Shown here: positions 23,101 to 34,159 of the stretch, piece after piece
How the letters are laid out: every line of letters begins with the position of its first letter
How positions within the stretch are numbered: position 1 is the first letter of the stretch
NCBI RefSeq assembly: GCF_026151205.1
Contig: NC_087079.1
Location: 14,198,445-14,262,444, forward strand
DNA: 64,000 nt
Direction of reading: 5' to 3'
Source: Bolinopsis microptera
Taxonomy: Eukaryota; Ctenophora; Tentaculata; Lobata; Bolinopsidae
The notes under the pieces: generated by a model
The model's database searches: none
The model's input: only the letters and a program-made list of their open reading frames with translations
Told to the model about the DNA's origin: nothing
Translations under genes and position numbers: made by a program

Positions 23101-26100
23101 TGGTTTAGTTTCAAGTTTGTAACTTTAAGACGATTTATAATATTCAGATATGCACAGCATAGGTCATAGATTTAAGATTACCTTACAATTGCACTAATTC
23201 TTGAGTTTTGTGAGTACTCCAAATAAGCTATATATAGCATTTTGCTCCTTTATAAAATATTTTATTGTTTTTTTAAATCGGGACATTATTTTTGAAACAC
23301 CCTGTATTTAGAGTACTACTAGATCTTGAAGGTGCAGTTTTAAAACTAAGAATTATAAAGTTAGTACCGTAGTGATTGCGCGGCATTGCGTTTGGGTACG
23401 AGAGACAAGCACAGAACACATTACACTGCTGCTCCAGTAAGCTCATGACTTTGTTCGCCTGGGAGCAGGGTCGGTTACAGTCTTAATTCGTAAAATATCA
23501 ATGATACCTTGTAAAAACTCGACAGATTTTGCAGGGTATCAGTCACATTTTCAATGTTCATAATCTTTAAAACATCTAGAATTCTTGACTTATTAGGAAT
23601 GTAAGGTTTTAATATGATATGACAATTACCAAATCTAATCAGTAACTATGTGCTCCTCTTGGAGATGTTAGGTTGAAATAGACAATCTACGAAAGAGTAA
23701 GTGTCTATTTTGACCTTAAATAGTTGCAAACATGATGTCTATTTCAAACATGAAGCTGAAGGACAGATAATATCCGTACCTGGATATCAGAGGCAAGTTG
23801 TACAGGAAGCCGGGAGGTTAGAAGGATAGAGCAGATAGGATCAGGTTGTATTAACATACTTTCGTGTAGAACCTGCAGTGCTTGCTTCTTCAGCGGCTTT
23901 CGTGTCTCCTGCAAACTATCAGGTCAAATACCAGTGATGGGGGCCGGCCGCTGGGGTGCAGGTGGCCCAGGGGTGTTGAGGCATGTGTACATTGGGAGAT
24001 TTCTTACAGGGTGGCCCAAAAGTGACTACCCACACGCAACCTCTTAATAACTCACGTAATTCGTCTCCAAATTGCACCAAAATTTCAGAGATTATAGATA
24101 TGGGTCAAACTTAGATTTCCTGAAAGTTTCGTAAGCCACGCCCAATTACATTGGGCGTGGCGTGACACTCCCTCTTTTTCACTATTGTCTTCATAAAATG
24201 AGAACACTTTAAGCTAAGAACTCAAAATTTTTTGCACACATTTGGCTTGATAATTGAAAACCTTTCCCAAAGTTTCAAGTTCATTGGTTAAATTATGGCT
24301 GAGTTATGACCATTTCAAAACTCATCGGATACGTGATCCGAGCACTTAGTCAGTGATCTTTGCACTCAATTAGTGATCTCGTCACCCAATCTGATCAAGA
24401 GTAAGGCGTTAGCGTTTATTAATGAGGTTCATTAGGCTTTGATTGGATACCGATAATGACTTGTCGTTTGATCTGAGGGTAGAACTCCCCATTTTCTTTC
24501 TTCAGGTAGACGAACAATCGTTGTTCTGCAGTAAAGGGAGAATAGTGAACCATTTTCTGCGGGGCCCTAAGTTACGCCACTGCTAACAAGCCCTGAAATG
24601 GTGACACCACCATTAATTCGTGTGATAGCGTTTTAGGTGCTGTCAGCTGTATAGGCCGGCCCATAAGCAGGCTGCAACCAATCAAGCGGTGCATGTGAGC
24701 CAAACAGGCCATTAACCAAGTGCAGAGATCACTGACTAAGTGCTCGGATCACGTATCCGATGAGTTTTGAAATGGTCATAACTCAGCCATAATTTAACCA
24801 ATGAACTTTAAACTTTGGGAAAGGTTTTCAATTATCAAGCCAAATGTGTGCAAAAAATTTTGAGTTCTTAGCTTAAAGCGTTCTCATTTTATGAAGACAA
24901 TAGTGAAAAAGAGGGAATGTCACGCCACGCCCAATGTAATTGGGCGTGGCTTACGAAACTTTCAGGAAATCTAAGTTTGACCCATATCTATAATCTCTGA
25001 AATTTTGGTGCAATTTGGAGACGAATTACGTGAGTAATTAAGAGGTTGCGTGTGGGTAGTCACTTTTGGGCCACCCTGTATTTCAGCTGATAAATATTCA
25101 AAATGTATTTTTTGCGCGGCCAATTTATTAAGTTATTTCTGAAAATCAAGTAGGATGATCACAGTAGGATGATCAAGTAGGATGATCACAGTATTTCATC
25201 TCTCACCAGTTGATAGTACTCCACAAGAGTAAGCAGAGGCTCATATTTCACAGACTGTAGCACTTGTATTACCACTTTAGGGTTAGCGTTAGTTAGCAGT
25301 CCCAGTAGGTCAGTTAACATTGTACTGATTTCCTCAGTGTCATCTTTACAGCTCCAACCTGGCGGTGGTAAAAGGTAATGAGATAAAACACAGTGTTTGT
25401 TTCCCACTGGTATCAATAATGGATATGTAAAATTTAAATTGCCCTTGTCACAGCAGCTCTCCGTCAAAGTATCTATTATAGAATGTAGGTTGACTAATTA
25501 TAATCAGGAATTTGCTGACATACATGGGAGTTGATAAATAATCAAAAGTAGTACATTCGGCAAATTAAAATTACCATTAGCGATACCACAGGACAGTTTT
25601 ACTTTTTTATAGATTGATTTGGAATACAAATTCAGGAAAGCTTTGGAGACTTCAAAATACAAATCCAACTTTATTTTTTCTTGATTTTTCACACCTCGCT
25701 GTTGATCATCCTCCGTCAGAGCGATCAGTTGTTCGAAAAGCTGCTCCAATTTCAAACTATCCACACTGTTGCTCTGGAGATCTGCCTGATAAAACATGAA
25801 CGATCATTCTAGAGCGAACCCCTATTTTCGGCAGTCGGTCGAGTGACAGACAGGAATATTAAAGAGGAAGCCAACCAACATTAATACTCTCGATCTCTGA
25901 TACCAATAACCAAGTGTTCCGTAGAAATAAAGTACAATTATGTGGGTAGTATTCAAGATAGTATCAACTTATCAATTGATGATCTTCATTTGGACCGTGA
26001 CTTGTAAAACGTGACTTGTACAGCGTTTCGAGCAGTATTAATATGATATGGTGTTATTAAGTGCCAGAAGAATGCAGTGACATATGTATTTGTATGTACA

Positions 26101-29100
26101 AATAATGGGCATTATTTTGTGACAGGCACTTGTGAAAAGCATAAACCACCTCTAGTGAACGTATAAGTGGGCTGGATAAGTGAAAGAGAAATCGAAAGTG
26201 AAAGTGAAAATGAAAGTGAAACAAACCTCCTGATTAAGAGCTCTACACAATCCTGCTAGCTTTTCATCCCAATCTGGGTACTCCTCACTTAGTCTTTCTA
26301 ACACTGTCTGTACTATATTCTTACTGAAATAGACTTAATTTGGAAACATTTCCTTGTGTTTCATAGAATTGTTGTTGGTTTAAAAGTATAAATTCACGAA
26401 ATTCTTCTTAAGAGCATCTCTTTTTAGACAGTACCTAGTCTGGTACTTGACTCCATTCCTCCGTACACCTTCCACAAGGCTACTCGATATTCTGACACAC
26501 TCCGCTTTTTTGCCTTTCTGCATTAGGGACGGTCCTGAGGCACAGTATACTTGAGTAAATTATATGATAATTTACATATTTATAAAAGTGTTATATATTA
26601 TGTAACACTTTTTAAATAAATAGATTATCATCATGATATAATCGAATAGTATAATATACATATATAACTTACATATGTATATTATATTATTTGATTACAT
26701 CATGATGAGCTCTGCTTGAGATTATAAAGCTCCAAAATTGATTCAGCTAAATGTGTAAAAAGGATCGGGCTTCATATATAAAAATAAGATTAATACATAA
26801 TGAATTTAATTTTAAAGAAATGTATATTAAATGAGAATGACTCAAAAGGATACTAAAAGAGTGAAGTTAAATTAAACGAGAAATTATTAATAGTCTGGAA
26901 TATATAACATAAATTATTCAACAAGCTTTTTGAACATTTTTAAACGATTAGCAGAACAATTGTAACAGCTTTTATCAGAAATCTTATTGAACTTATAAGC
27001 TTTTACAACTTGCCAGCATGCGTATTTTTAAACAGACATGCAGAATACCTTTGGAGCCTCCTCCTTTGCGATCCAACGTCCTATCAATTTGAAACAGCCT
27101 TGCTCTAATCTGATCAGGGGAAGCAGGAACCAAGTCCTTTCTGTCTCCCGAGCTGGGGATCAGCAAGTTGTCCTCATCGTCCAGGAACATTTTACTGAAT
27201 CTGATATCGTCTAGTTCATTAAGAAACTGGTCCACTTGCCGGTTAAATGCCTCTGTGTCATGCAGAATACCTTTAGAGGGCGGAATGTTCTCTTTAGAAC
27301 TGTCAATAATAAGAGCTGTCTGGGTACTTCCTCCGAAGCTATTGTTGGCTTTTTCTGAACCCGGCTTTATTCCACTAGTCTGGGTCGCTGGAAGTTGTGA
27401 TCGGCGAGCTTTAAGCGGTCGACTGTAAGGACTTTTTGAGAGCTCGAACGGATTGAAAACGCTCAACTGTTCACTGGACAAACCGACAGATTTGCTGATT
27501 TCTTGATACACCGGCAGATTCTTAATCACTTCAACTTCAACAGATCTCCCAGAATTCCCAGTAGGACCAGTAAGACCAGTAGAGTAGATGCCTCCATCAG
27601 GACACTTAACACAGGAACATGAGGAGCACGTAAAGGTAAGATCAGTAGTGCTCGTCTCCGCTACCTTAAACTTAGGCTCCCGGTCAACTCTCTTAGATAT
27701 CGGAGAAGCGAAGACTGTCCTGAAGAACTGATGTGCATCTGTGGGAGCCCGACGATGTCGCTGGACCTCTTGGTAAGTAGTATCTGCCCCCTCGTAGAAC
27801 ACATTGTCATCATGATCTCCTTCGTGTAGGACGGACATGTTCTGAGCGGCAGACAAAGAGTTGGTGCACGTGTAACTGTCTAGTTGTGTGGATGTCTCTG
27901 TGGAACCAACAGAGCTGGTGAGGGAGACGTCCACTATTTTACCCGTTTTAAAGTCGTATCTGGCGGCTCTGATACTCCGCTGCTGTTTTCTTGATCTGTA
28001 TCTGGACGAAGGCTTGGACCGGCGTGTTTTATGCGGTGTGGACTGTCGGATTGAATCATATAAAATCACTGGCTCAGGTCTTTCAACCAGTTTGCCACTT
28101 TTATTGGGGCTTTGTTCGGGATTTAAAAGGTAAACTAAGCTGTAATCTTCCCTGACAAATTGTGACAATTCCTGTGCTGAGAGTTTGTTAAGTGCTTCAC
28201 ACACAATTGTTTGCTGCTGGTCAAATGGTAGCTCTGAAAACTGCACAGCATAATCAGTCGAATCATAACCCCCAGCTGCAGCTTCACAACAATCAGTACT
28301 AGTAAGATCAGCTTGATTTGTGGTGACGTCACAGGATTGTTTGGTGACGTCATCATCGAATAGTTTGTTACCTGAAGTGCGGTCAATGGTGGATGCACGA
28401 GGGATGGAGCTGATGTCTGCTTTGACGAGTGGAGTCTGGTGACTTTGTGTCCTGGAGAGCGGGGGCATATCTCGACTGAAATAATATTGGGGGTTTCAGA
28501 ACTGTTGCAGGTTACTAGTTAGACGACTCCTGGAGTTGATTGTTATGGATAAATACGTTCATTCGTTTTCAAATTACAATCAATTTTGATCTTTTCAAAA
28601 TTTCAATCAATTTTGATCTTTTCAATTAAAATTTGATAAATTTACCTATTATCATCCACACTGTCAGAGAACAAATTTGAAAACCAAGAACCCATCAACT
28701 CAATTATTCAGCAGATAAAAAAAGAAAAATACATAAACAGAATGTGAGCCAAGTGTAATGATTTCCATAAAGTGAGCGCAGTGTAACCATGGTTACGCAG
28801 TGTAACGCTAACTTCACAGAAACCAGCACTGGCCTGGATAAAGAGTTTAAAGACATGTAACTTACTCCTCATCAGTGTACCTTAAAGAGCTGAAATCAAA
28901 ATCGTATCCTCATTTGTATTTCAGGTGCAAATAGCATAAAATTGTAAAAACAAGTTTACATTCAATACCAAATAACTAGTGAAGTCCACTATACCTTACC
29001 TCCAAACCAGAAAAGTCTGTTTCTTACCTAATAACGATATCAGGTGATTCTATGGGAGTATGGACAGTGACCTCTCCTTCAGTTGATCCGTTCATTATCT

Positions 29101-32100
29101 TGAGGAATTTAGCAGGAACTTGACCCCACTTTCCGGAGTCCGACCGCACTGTCCACCATTGGACATCGTTCTTTGCTGGAGAATTACTTTTTATACGACC
29201 TCAGTATTTTCTTGCGAACTGTATTTTGTACCATACAATTATTCAGTTTTTAGATCTCATTTGAAAGACCAACAATAAAACAGGTATTTTAGAAATAAAA
29301 TGCACTGTATAATTCACATATTGCACTTTAAGTGTTACATTAACCCTGCAGCAATGTGCTTGATTTTAGTTAGCTTACCTATGACCGATACAACCTGTCC
29401 CTCGTATATTTTGAGTTGGCCCGAAGTTGCTCCCTCGAAATCTTGTCTCACTACTACTCTTGCACAGCTGTCTAGCTGAAAAGTAACACTTTAGCTACCC
29501 TCGCGTGTTCAGGGGGTTAAGTGGTTAATGTCTTAAACAATCTGCAATACAATGTTCCAAAGAAAATGTTGAGTATCTCGTTAGTTCGTTAGGTAAATAA
29601 GTTACTTAGATAAGTTTAAGTTTTAAGAAAATATCTCACGTCAACTTTTACGAGGTAACCGTTAGCTGGCAGAAAGCCAGCTTTTCCATGTATTCTGCCT
29701 CGGTGCCAATTGGCACTTGAACTCGCTTTGGTGACCTAACAATAATAACTTATAATTCTGCTGTGTTGTGTTTTAAAGCTTCCAGTTTAAAACAACATCA
29801 ACACTATTCTATTGGAATTATTAAGTAACACTATCTAATCGAGAGTCGAGACTTTGTGATTTAACCTTTTAGCAGGGTATCGTCACAACGATGTGTTCCA
29901 CTTGTTCGATATTATGAATAAAAGTATGAGGAACACAAAACTTCCTAAGTCTTGTAATAACTCTGCCACACAACCCCTTACTCTGCCACACAAACCCCTT
30001 ACTCTGCCACACAAACCCTTACTTTGCCACACAAACCCTTACTCTGCCACACAAACCCTTACTCTGCCACACAAACCCTTACTCTGCCACACAACCCCTT
30101 ACTCTGCCACACAAACCTTACTCTGCCACACAACCCCTTACTCTGCCACACAACCCCTTACTCTGCCACACAACCCCTTACTCTGCCACACAAACCTTTA
30201 CTCTGCCACACAACCCCTTACTCTGCCACACAACCCCTTACTCTGCCACACAACCCCTTACTCTGCCACACAAACCCTTACTCTGCCACACAAACCCTTA
30301 CTCTGCCACACAAACCCTTACTCTGCCACACAAACCCTTACTCTGCCACACAACCCCTTACTCTGCCACACAACCCCTTACTCTGCCACACAAACCCTTA
30401 CTCTGCCACACAACCCTTACTCTGCCACACAACCCCTTACTCTGCCACACAACCCCTTACTCTGCCACACAACCCTACTCATCCACACAACCCTTACTCT
30501 GCCACACAACCCCTTACTCTGCCACACAACCCCTTACTCTGCCACACAAACCCTTACTCTGCCACACAAACCCCTTACTCTGCCACACAAACCCTTACTC
30601 TGCCACACAAACCCCTTACTCTGCCACACAAACCCTTACTCTGCCACACAACCCCTTACTCTGCCACACAACCCTTACTCTGCCACACAACCCTTACTCT
30701 GCCACACAATCCCTTACTCTGCCCCCTTACTCTGCCACACAACCCCTTACTCTGCCACACAACCCCTTACTCTGCCACACAAACCCTTACTCTGCCACAC
30801 AACCCCTTACTCTGCTACACAAACCCCTTACTCTGCCACACAAACCCCTTACTCTGCCACACAAACCCTTACTCTGCCACACAACCCCTTACTCTGCCAC
30901 ACAACTCCTTACTCTGCCACACAAACCCTTACTCTGCCACACAGTCCCTTACTCTGCCACACAGTCCCTTACTCTGCCACACAACCCCTTACTCTGCCAC
31001 ACAACCCCTTACTCTGCCACACAAACCCTTACTCTGCCACACAGTCCCTTACTCTGCCACACAACCCCTTACCTCAACTATTTGGTCCTTCTTGAAAGAG
31101 AGGCAATGTTGCTGGTTGCACTGAAAGTCGTGTAGAGCTGAGTAAAGCCCAGACATTTCATCAATACGATCTGTAATGTTAATTAGATAATTAATTACAC
31201 TTACACTAGATCCAAGATAGTCTTAGTTTATAGCTACCTAAGTTTATGGTGACTGTACTGTTAAAAGTTAACGTAAACATAAAGGACCTGTAATAACTTC
31301 AAAAGAGGCCGGCTTAACTCCAGAAAGTTTTTTACATTCGCAGACTTGGCAAGGACAAACAAACAGCGCTCTAACACTAATAACCAGCAAAACAGGTACA
31401 ACTGAGTACAGACTTTTAAATCCAAGACTGAATGAATCGAAGTTTAACTTCATACATGTACGTAACACAGAAAAGTAAAAATAGCAAAACGCTACATTCT
31501 CTTTAATCTCAGCATATCAAAAGAGACAAAACAGAACAATCATAATATCACAACAAAACACCATTGCAATCTGAGATGAACAGGACAAAATAGCACTTAA
31601 ACCGATAACCCGAGTGTACTGCTGGCCAGTATACAACTCCAATAATTACGTCACACACAACAACACGATCACACAAAGACACAATGAGAGAGAATGAGCT
31701 CCCGAAGGAATGTGAGCTCCTTTTCTAATATATTCTCAGTGTGCGTGTATGCAAATAATAATATTCAGTTTTGTTTACGTGTGAATGTTGGGACTGTGTT
31801 GGCGGGAAATAGAGTCTGTGTGGTTAATTAATTTGTTATTAATTACGTGGATTTACGTAAAATTGATTAGTAAGTACACAAACTAATGTCGATTAAAATT
31901 TAAATGGTACCGCAAAAAATCGGGTAGATTGAAATTTGAACATTAGCAGGAGCATTTAAACATAAGATGACCCCACGAAAAAATGTAATCCTAACAGTAA
32001 CGTAACGAAATCTGTGTGATATTACGTATTTCATATGTGAGATAATTCTAATTTGAAATAGTTACAGAGAAGCGCATAAACTATTTGTTAACATATGATA

Positions 32101-32526
32101 ATGCAGCTAGGTACATTCAATTCACAAGATAGAATACACAAAAGATACTTTCAATACGATATCAAACATTTTCAGGATCTCGGGATATAAACGGTTTAAA
32201 GCAGCGTCTTAACTCTTACTTATAAAATTCTCGGTTGTAATGAACAGTACAAATTATTTACACGGCACAAACTTACAAACCAACTACAGCTACAGATAAA
32301 AGATAAATTTTAGACTTTATTAAGTTTTGACAATAAAAAGAAAGATAAATTCAAGTCATTCAAGGCTCAATATAATTAAATATCACAAAGCGCTTGGCTT
32401 AGATAAAATGTATTAACCGCACATTCAAAAAATTCAATAGCATCTGTGTGTTTGACCAGACAACTCACCATCACTGTTGTTGGCTCTTAAGGAAGATCCG
32501 GCATCTTTCCGAGTAGAACTGCCCAT
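20012..32526 (-). CDS. NCKIPSD: NCKIPSD/SPIN90-like actin regulator, two SH3 domains
   Basis: Minus-strand exons joined by eye with matching phases: 32469-32526 (ATG), 31073-31170, 29640-29735, 29379-29475, 29028-29175, 27049-28475, 26435-26534, 26227-26323, 25695-25785, 25207-25358, 23780-23908, 23368-23458, 22876-23007, 21143-21172, 20787-20950, and a last one ending at 20012. About 1,000 residues result: two SH3 domains, a long disordered linker, then the SPIN90 helical domain that in animals binds and activates Arp2/3 at the cell cortex. Residues matching vertebrate SPIN90 include LLTNANPKV, VEYYQ, RLPVQLASDIQ and LDLFSSPDTGELFF. Two gaps remain: about 18 residues between 22876 and 21172, and the phase of the exon before the last. 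Vertebrate SPIN90 has one SH3 and about 720 residues. Confidence 0.85.
20450..20511 (-). CDS. Possible penultimate SPIN90 exon
   Basis: Between the acceptor ACTATTAG and the donor AACAGAG/GTATGT about 62 nt are open in a frame containing TTLKAAMYNSLNR. Its start phase fits the end of the exon at 20787-20950, and the position fits the vertebrate segment after the GDK turn. Its end phase (1) does not match the last exon, which needs phase 2. The call is therefore tentative. Confidence 0.3.
20540..20628. repeat. Perfect hairpin, 43-bp arms, 3-nt loop
   Basis: Positions 20540-20582 are the exact reverse complement of 20586-20628, separated by TCA. The tip reads CTTCATATAC/TCA/GTATATGAAG. No mismatch is seen. 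It lies in an intron near the 3' end of the SPIN90-like gene. It may be a very young foldback insertion or a source of double-stranded RNA; the loop is too small for a typical microRNA precursor. Confidence 0.9.
21625..21632 (+). promoter_or_regulatory. TATA box of the small secreted-peptide gene
   Basis: TATAAAAG lies 80 bp before the ATG at 21705, which places a start site near 21655 and leaves a 5' leader of about 50 nt. Few other genes in this window show a canonical TATA box. Confidence 0.6.
21705..21920 (+). CDS. Small secreted acidic peptide, nested in a SPIN90 intron
   Basis: A single-exon ORF of 71 residues. It begins MTLLIK, followed by a hydrophobic stretch of about 14 residues (ILPLLLVGALVTLM) and a small-residue region ending ETA, as expected of a signal peptide cleaved near residue 27. 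The mature part is acidic (EEDQFPDYMFGDWGKS) with no Cys. A Gly-Lys pair after DW could serve as an amidation site, which would suggest a neuropeptide-like or host-defence product, but there is only one copy and no dibasic site. A TATA box sits upstream. It lies on the strand opposite to SPIN90. No homologue is recognised. Confidence 0.55.
   Translation: MTLLIKILPLLLVGALVTLMPSKVETAFPVRWDAQLETAEVEAAVAAESEEDQFPDYMFGDWGKSVESHAK
24005..25080. mobile_element. Mariner-like foldback element with TA ends
   Basis: The left end TACAGGGTGGCCCAAAAGTG is the reverse complement of the right end, and the arms match closely for about 365 bp (24005-24367 and 24717-25080). TA at both ends and the CAGGGTGGCCC terminus fit Tc1/mariner-derived MITEs. 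The spacer holds a short sequence (CCCTAAGTTACGCCACTG at about 24565-24585) like the end of the hAT element at 47425-47758. It lies in a SPIN90 intron between the exons ending at 23908 and starting at 25207. No transposase is present. Confidence 0.85.
26632..26707. repeat. Imperfect AT-rich palindrome
   Basis: CATGATATAATCGAATAGT on the left pairs with the right-hand ATTTGATTACATCATG, with TATAATATACATAT against ATATGTATATTATA near the middle. Arms are about 33 bp with a few mismatches. It is intronic in the SPIN90-like gene. Confidence 0.7.
27049..28475 (-). other. NCKIPSD: Large disordered linker exon of the SPIN90-like gene
   Basis: This 1,427-nt exon (acceptor TTATTTCAG, donor CCAAAG/GTATTC) encodes about 475 residues, rich in Ser, Thr, Gln and Arg, with SRYRSRKQQ, a Cys cluster CSSCSCVKC and the acidic helix VDQFLNELDDIRFSKMF. 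It takes the place of the Pro/Ser-rich middle of vertebrate SPIN90, which recruits Nck. No clear PxxP cluster is seen. The 15-nt sequence at its donor also occurs about 225 nt upstream within the exon. Confidence 0.75.
29028..31170 (-). other. NCKIPSD: Tandem SH3-coding exons of the SPIN90-like gene
   Basis: SH3-1 is split between 31073-31170 (ALHDF box, then LSFKKDQIVEV) and 29640-29735 (NWHRGR, then GFLPANGYL). SH3-2 is split between 29379-29475 (RVVVRQDF, then LKIYEGQVVSVI) and 29028-29175 (QWWTV, then GQVPAKFLKI). Both have the ALYDF-like strand, the Trp that stacks on proline ligands and the final P-x-x-Y/F-like position, so both could bind PxxP peptides. SH3-1 keeps the better ALxDF box. 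SH3-2 has a Phe where the usual Tyr sits after PA. Confidence 0.85.
29970..31072 (-). repeat. Minisatellite (~54 x 20/21 bp) starting at a 5' splice site
   Basis: Read on the minus strand, the unit is GTAAGGGGTTGTGTGGCAGA, with variants such as an extra T or G. The first unit is the first 20 nt of SPIN90 intron 2: the exon ends TTGAG at 31073 and the array begins with the intronic GTAAGG itself. Each later unit repeats GTAAG preceded by CAGA, so the intron opens with dozens of donor-like sequences. Open frames of 366-400 codons across it on the plus strand exist only because the unit lacks stops; they are not genes. Confidence 0.9.
31180..32460. other. SPIN90 intron 1; no other feature seen
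   Basis: This is the first intron of the SPIN90-like gene (donor GATG/GTGAG at 32468, acceptor ACATTACAG at 31171). It is AT-rich. The only ORF (31268-31468) has no recognisable feature. Confidence 0.6.
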
Positions 32527-32539
32527 ATAACATCACATC

Positions 32540-33170
32540 AGCATATTACTAGTTGATAATGTGTTAGAATTTCCGTCGGATCACCTTGTTTGGATGTAAC
32601 ACCATAACAGTTAAGATATATCCAACCGATATATAAGACACATTTATGCTTTTACAACTCGATATGATACTTGAGAATACATTATATACACAAGTAAAAG
32701 GTTTAGAAAACTACAACATTATGAAAAATAAAGAATAAAAAATATGTTTTATCCGTATTTTCAGCAAAACCTTAATAGTGGGATCTAACAAGTACATTAA
32801 AACTGATAACAACTTATTAAATCAAGAACTAGAATTCAAGCTAGAGCACAAGCCTTTAAAAATGTGTATGCCTTGGATGTCAGCTGTTCTTTGGTAAAAC
32901 ACGGATCATAAGATTGATCATCAAACAAATCGAAAAACACAACAATGATGGAAAAATAATCAAATTTGTGTAACAAATTAGAGCTACACGAAAATTCAGC
33001 ATACAAAATCAATACTATAATCTTAAATCAGCTGAAAATGTAAAATGGTCTAAATTGGTCGTTCAACTATCTAAGAAATTTAAAAACTAAAACATAAAAG
33101 ATGATTACATTCAATAAAAAAAGATTCCAGAAGACGTCATATAATTATAAACGGTTAAAAAAGAAAACTA
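32540..33170. other. Intergenic: SPIN90 upstream / EEP gene downstream
   Basis: AT-rich sequence between the 5' end of the SPIN90-like gene and the 3' end of the EEP-family gene, both on the minus strand. No TATA box or conserved element stands out. Confidence 0.5.
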
Positions 33171-33177
33171 AACGATC

Positions 33178-34139
33178 TCAGTCCTGATTAAAACCCTTCC
33201 CTTCTTTAAAACGGATTGTAGAAATAATCCCCAAATGATCGCTCAAAGATCGAACCTTGACCCCCTGAAATATGGACATACCCTGGTATTTAGGGATAGG
33301 TTCAGTCCCCACTAAATAATACCCTCCAGTTGGTTCCCAGTCTGTCCCCCGCAGCAACATCCTATCAAGTCGCTCCTCGCGTGGTATGTACGTGAATTTA
33401 AGAGTAGACTCAGGGCCAGAGTCAAACAAATCAACAAAAGATTTGTCTCTGGTTTCCTCCTCTTTCCCTCTGATCACGTCGTAGTTGAAATCTCCCATAA
33501 TCATAACGTTAGTGTGGTGTTCCAGAGATGAGAAGGCTATCTCATCTGTTTGCATCTCAGATCGTACCCTTGTTGGCCGTCAGAGCTTTCCAAGTGAGAA
33601 GTTGAGATGGTGATAGGAACACTGTTTATAACAGTAGAAGCAAGTAACAAGGATCTGGCCATAACTGTGTGTTCCTTGTACGGTATTTTAGTAACCCGGC
33701 AAGGCCACTTGCTTAGAATCTGTACCGTGTACCAGTTCCCGGTATTTTCAGAGAGAAAGTAATTCTTGACGATTATATCGCTCTTACGTAACCGTTCAGA
33801 AAACTTAACAATACACTCTTGGAGACAGATAAAATCAGGTTGAAACTCTTCAATAAATCCTACGATCTCCTCAAATCTCTCCGCTTGGTCAGATTGTGAG
33901 AACCAAATGTTCTGTGTGTAGATTGTGAGATAGCTAACTTTTGTTTTCGTTTTGTTCACTTTAAGACGATTTATTAACCGTCTGGGGTTGGGATTTATAC
34001 CGCCATGTGACATCGGTATGGAAAGCGAACCCGGAACTGTTGGTGGTAGAAGTTTGGAAAAGTGTTTGTCGAAAAATGGAAGGACAGAGGAATCACAATA
34101 TTCTGGAGCTTCATTCTGGAACTCTTTTAAAGATTCCAT
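33178..34139 (-). pseudogene. EEP-family phosphodiesterase (TDP2-like), intronless, one frameshift
   Basis: ATG at 34139 opens a 200-codon frame with TIYTQNIWFS, FICLQE and TSHLESSDG. The frame ends at 33537, and the rest continues in another frame from about 33555 with MIMGDFNYD, RLDRML and VRSLSDHLGII to a stop at 33178. Together they give the full endonuclease/exonuclease/phosphatase order (N, E, H, D-x-N, D, S-D-H). TDP2, the closest relative I can name, removes tyrosyl adducts from DNA 5' ends. The break lies in about 20 nt around the sequence for CKQM. It could be a sequencing error, a recent mutation or a retrocopy; the absence of introns fits a retrocopy. All catalytic motifs remain. 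Confidence 0.7.
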
Positions 34140-34159
34140 GATACCAGGACTGGTAGGGT

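Noticed and set aside
29893-31124. Two overlapping plus-strand ORFs of 400 and 366 codons
   Set aside because: They are translations of the 20/21-bp minisatellite, which has no stop in any frame; both frames give the same shifted low-complexity peptide.
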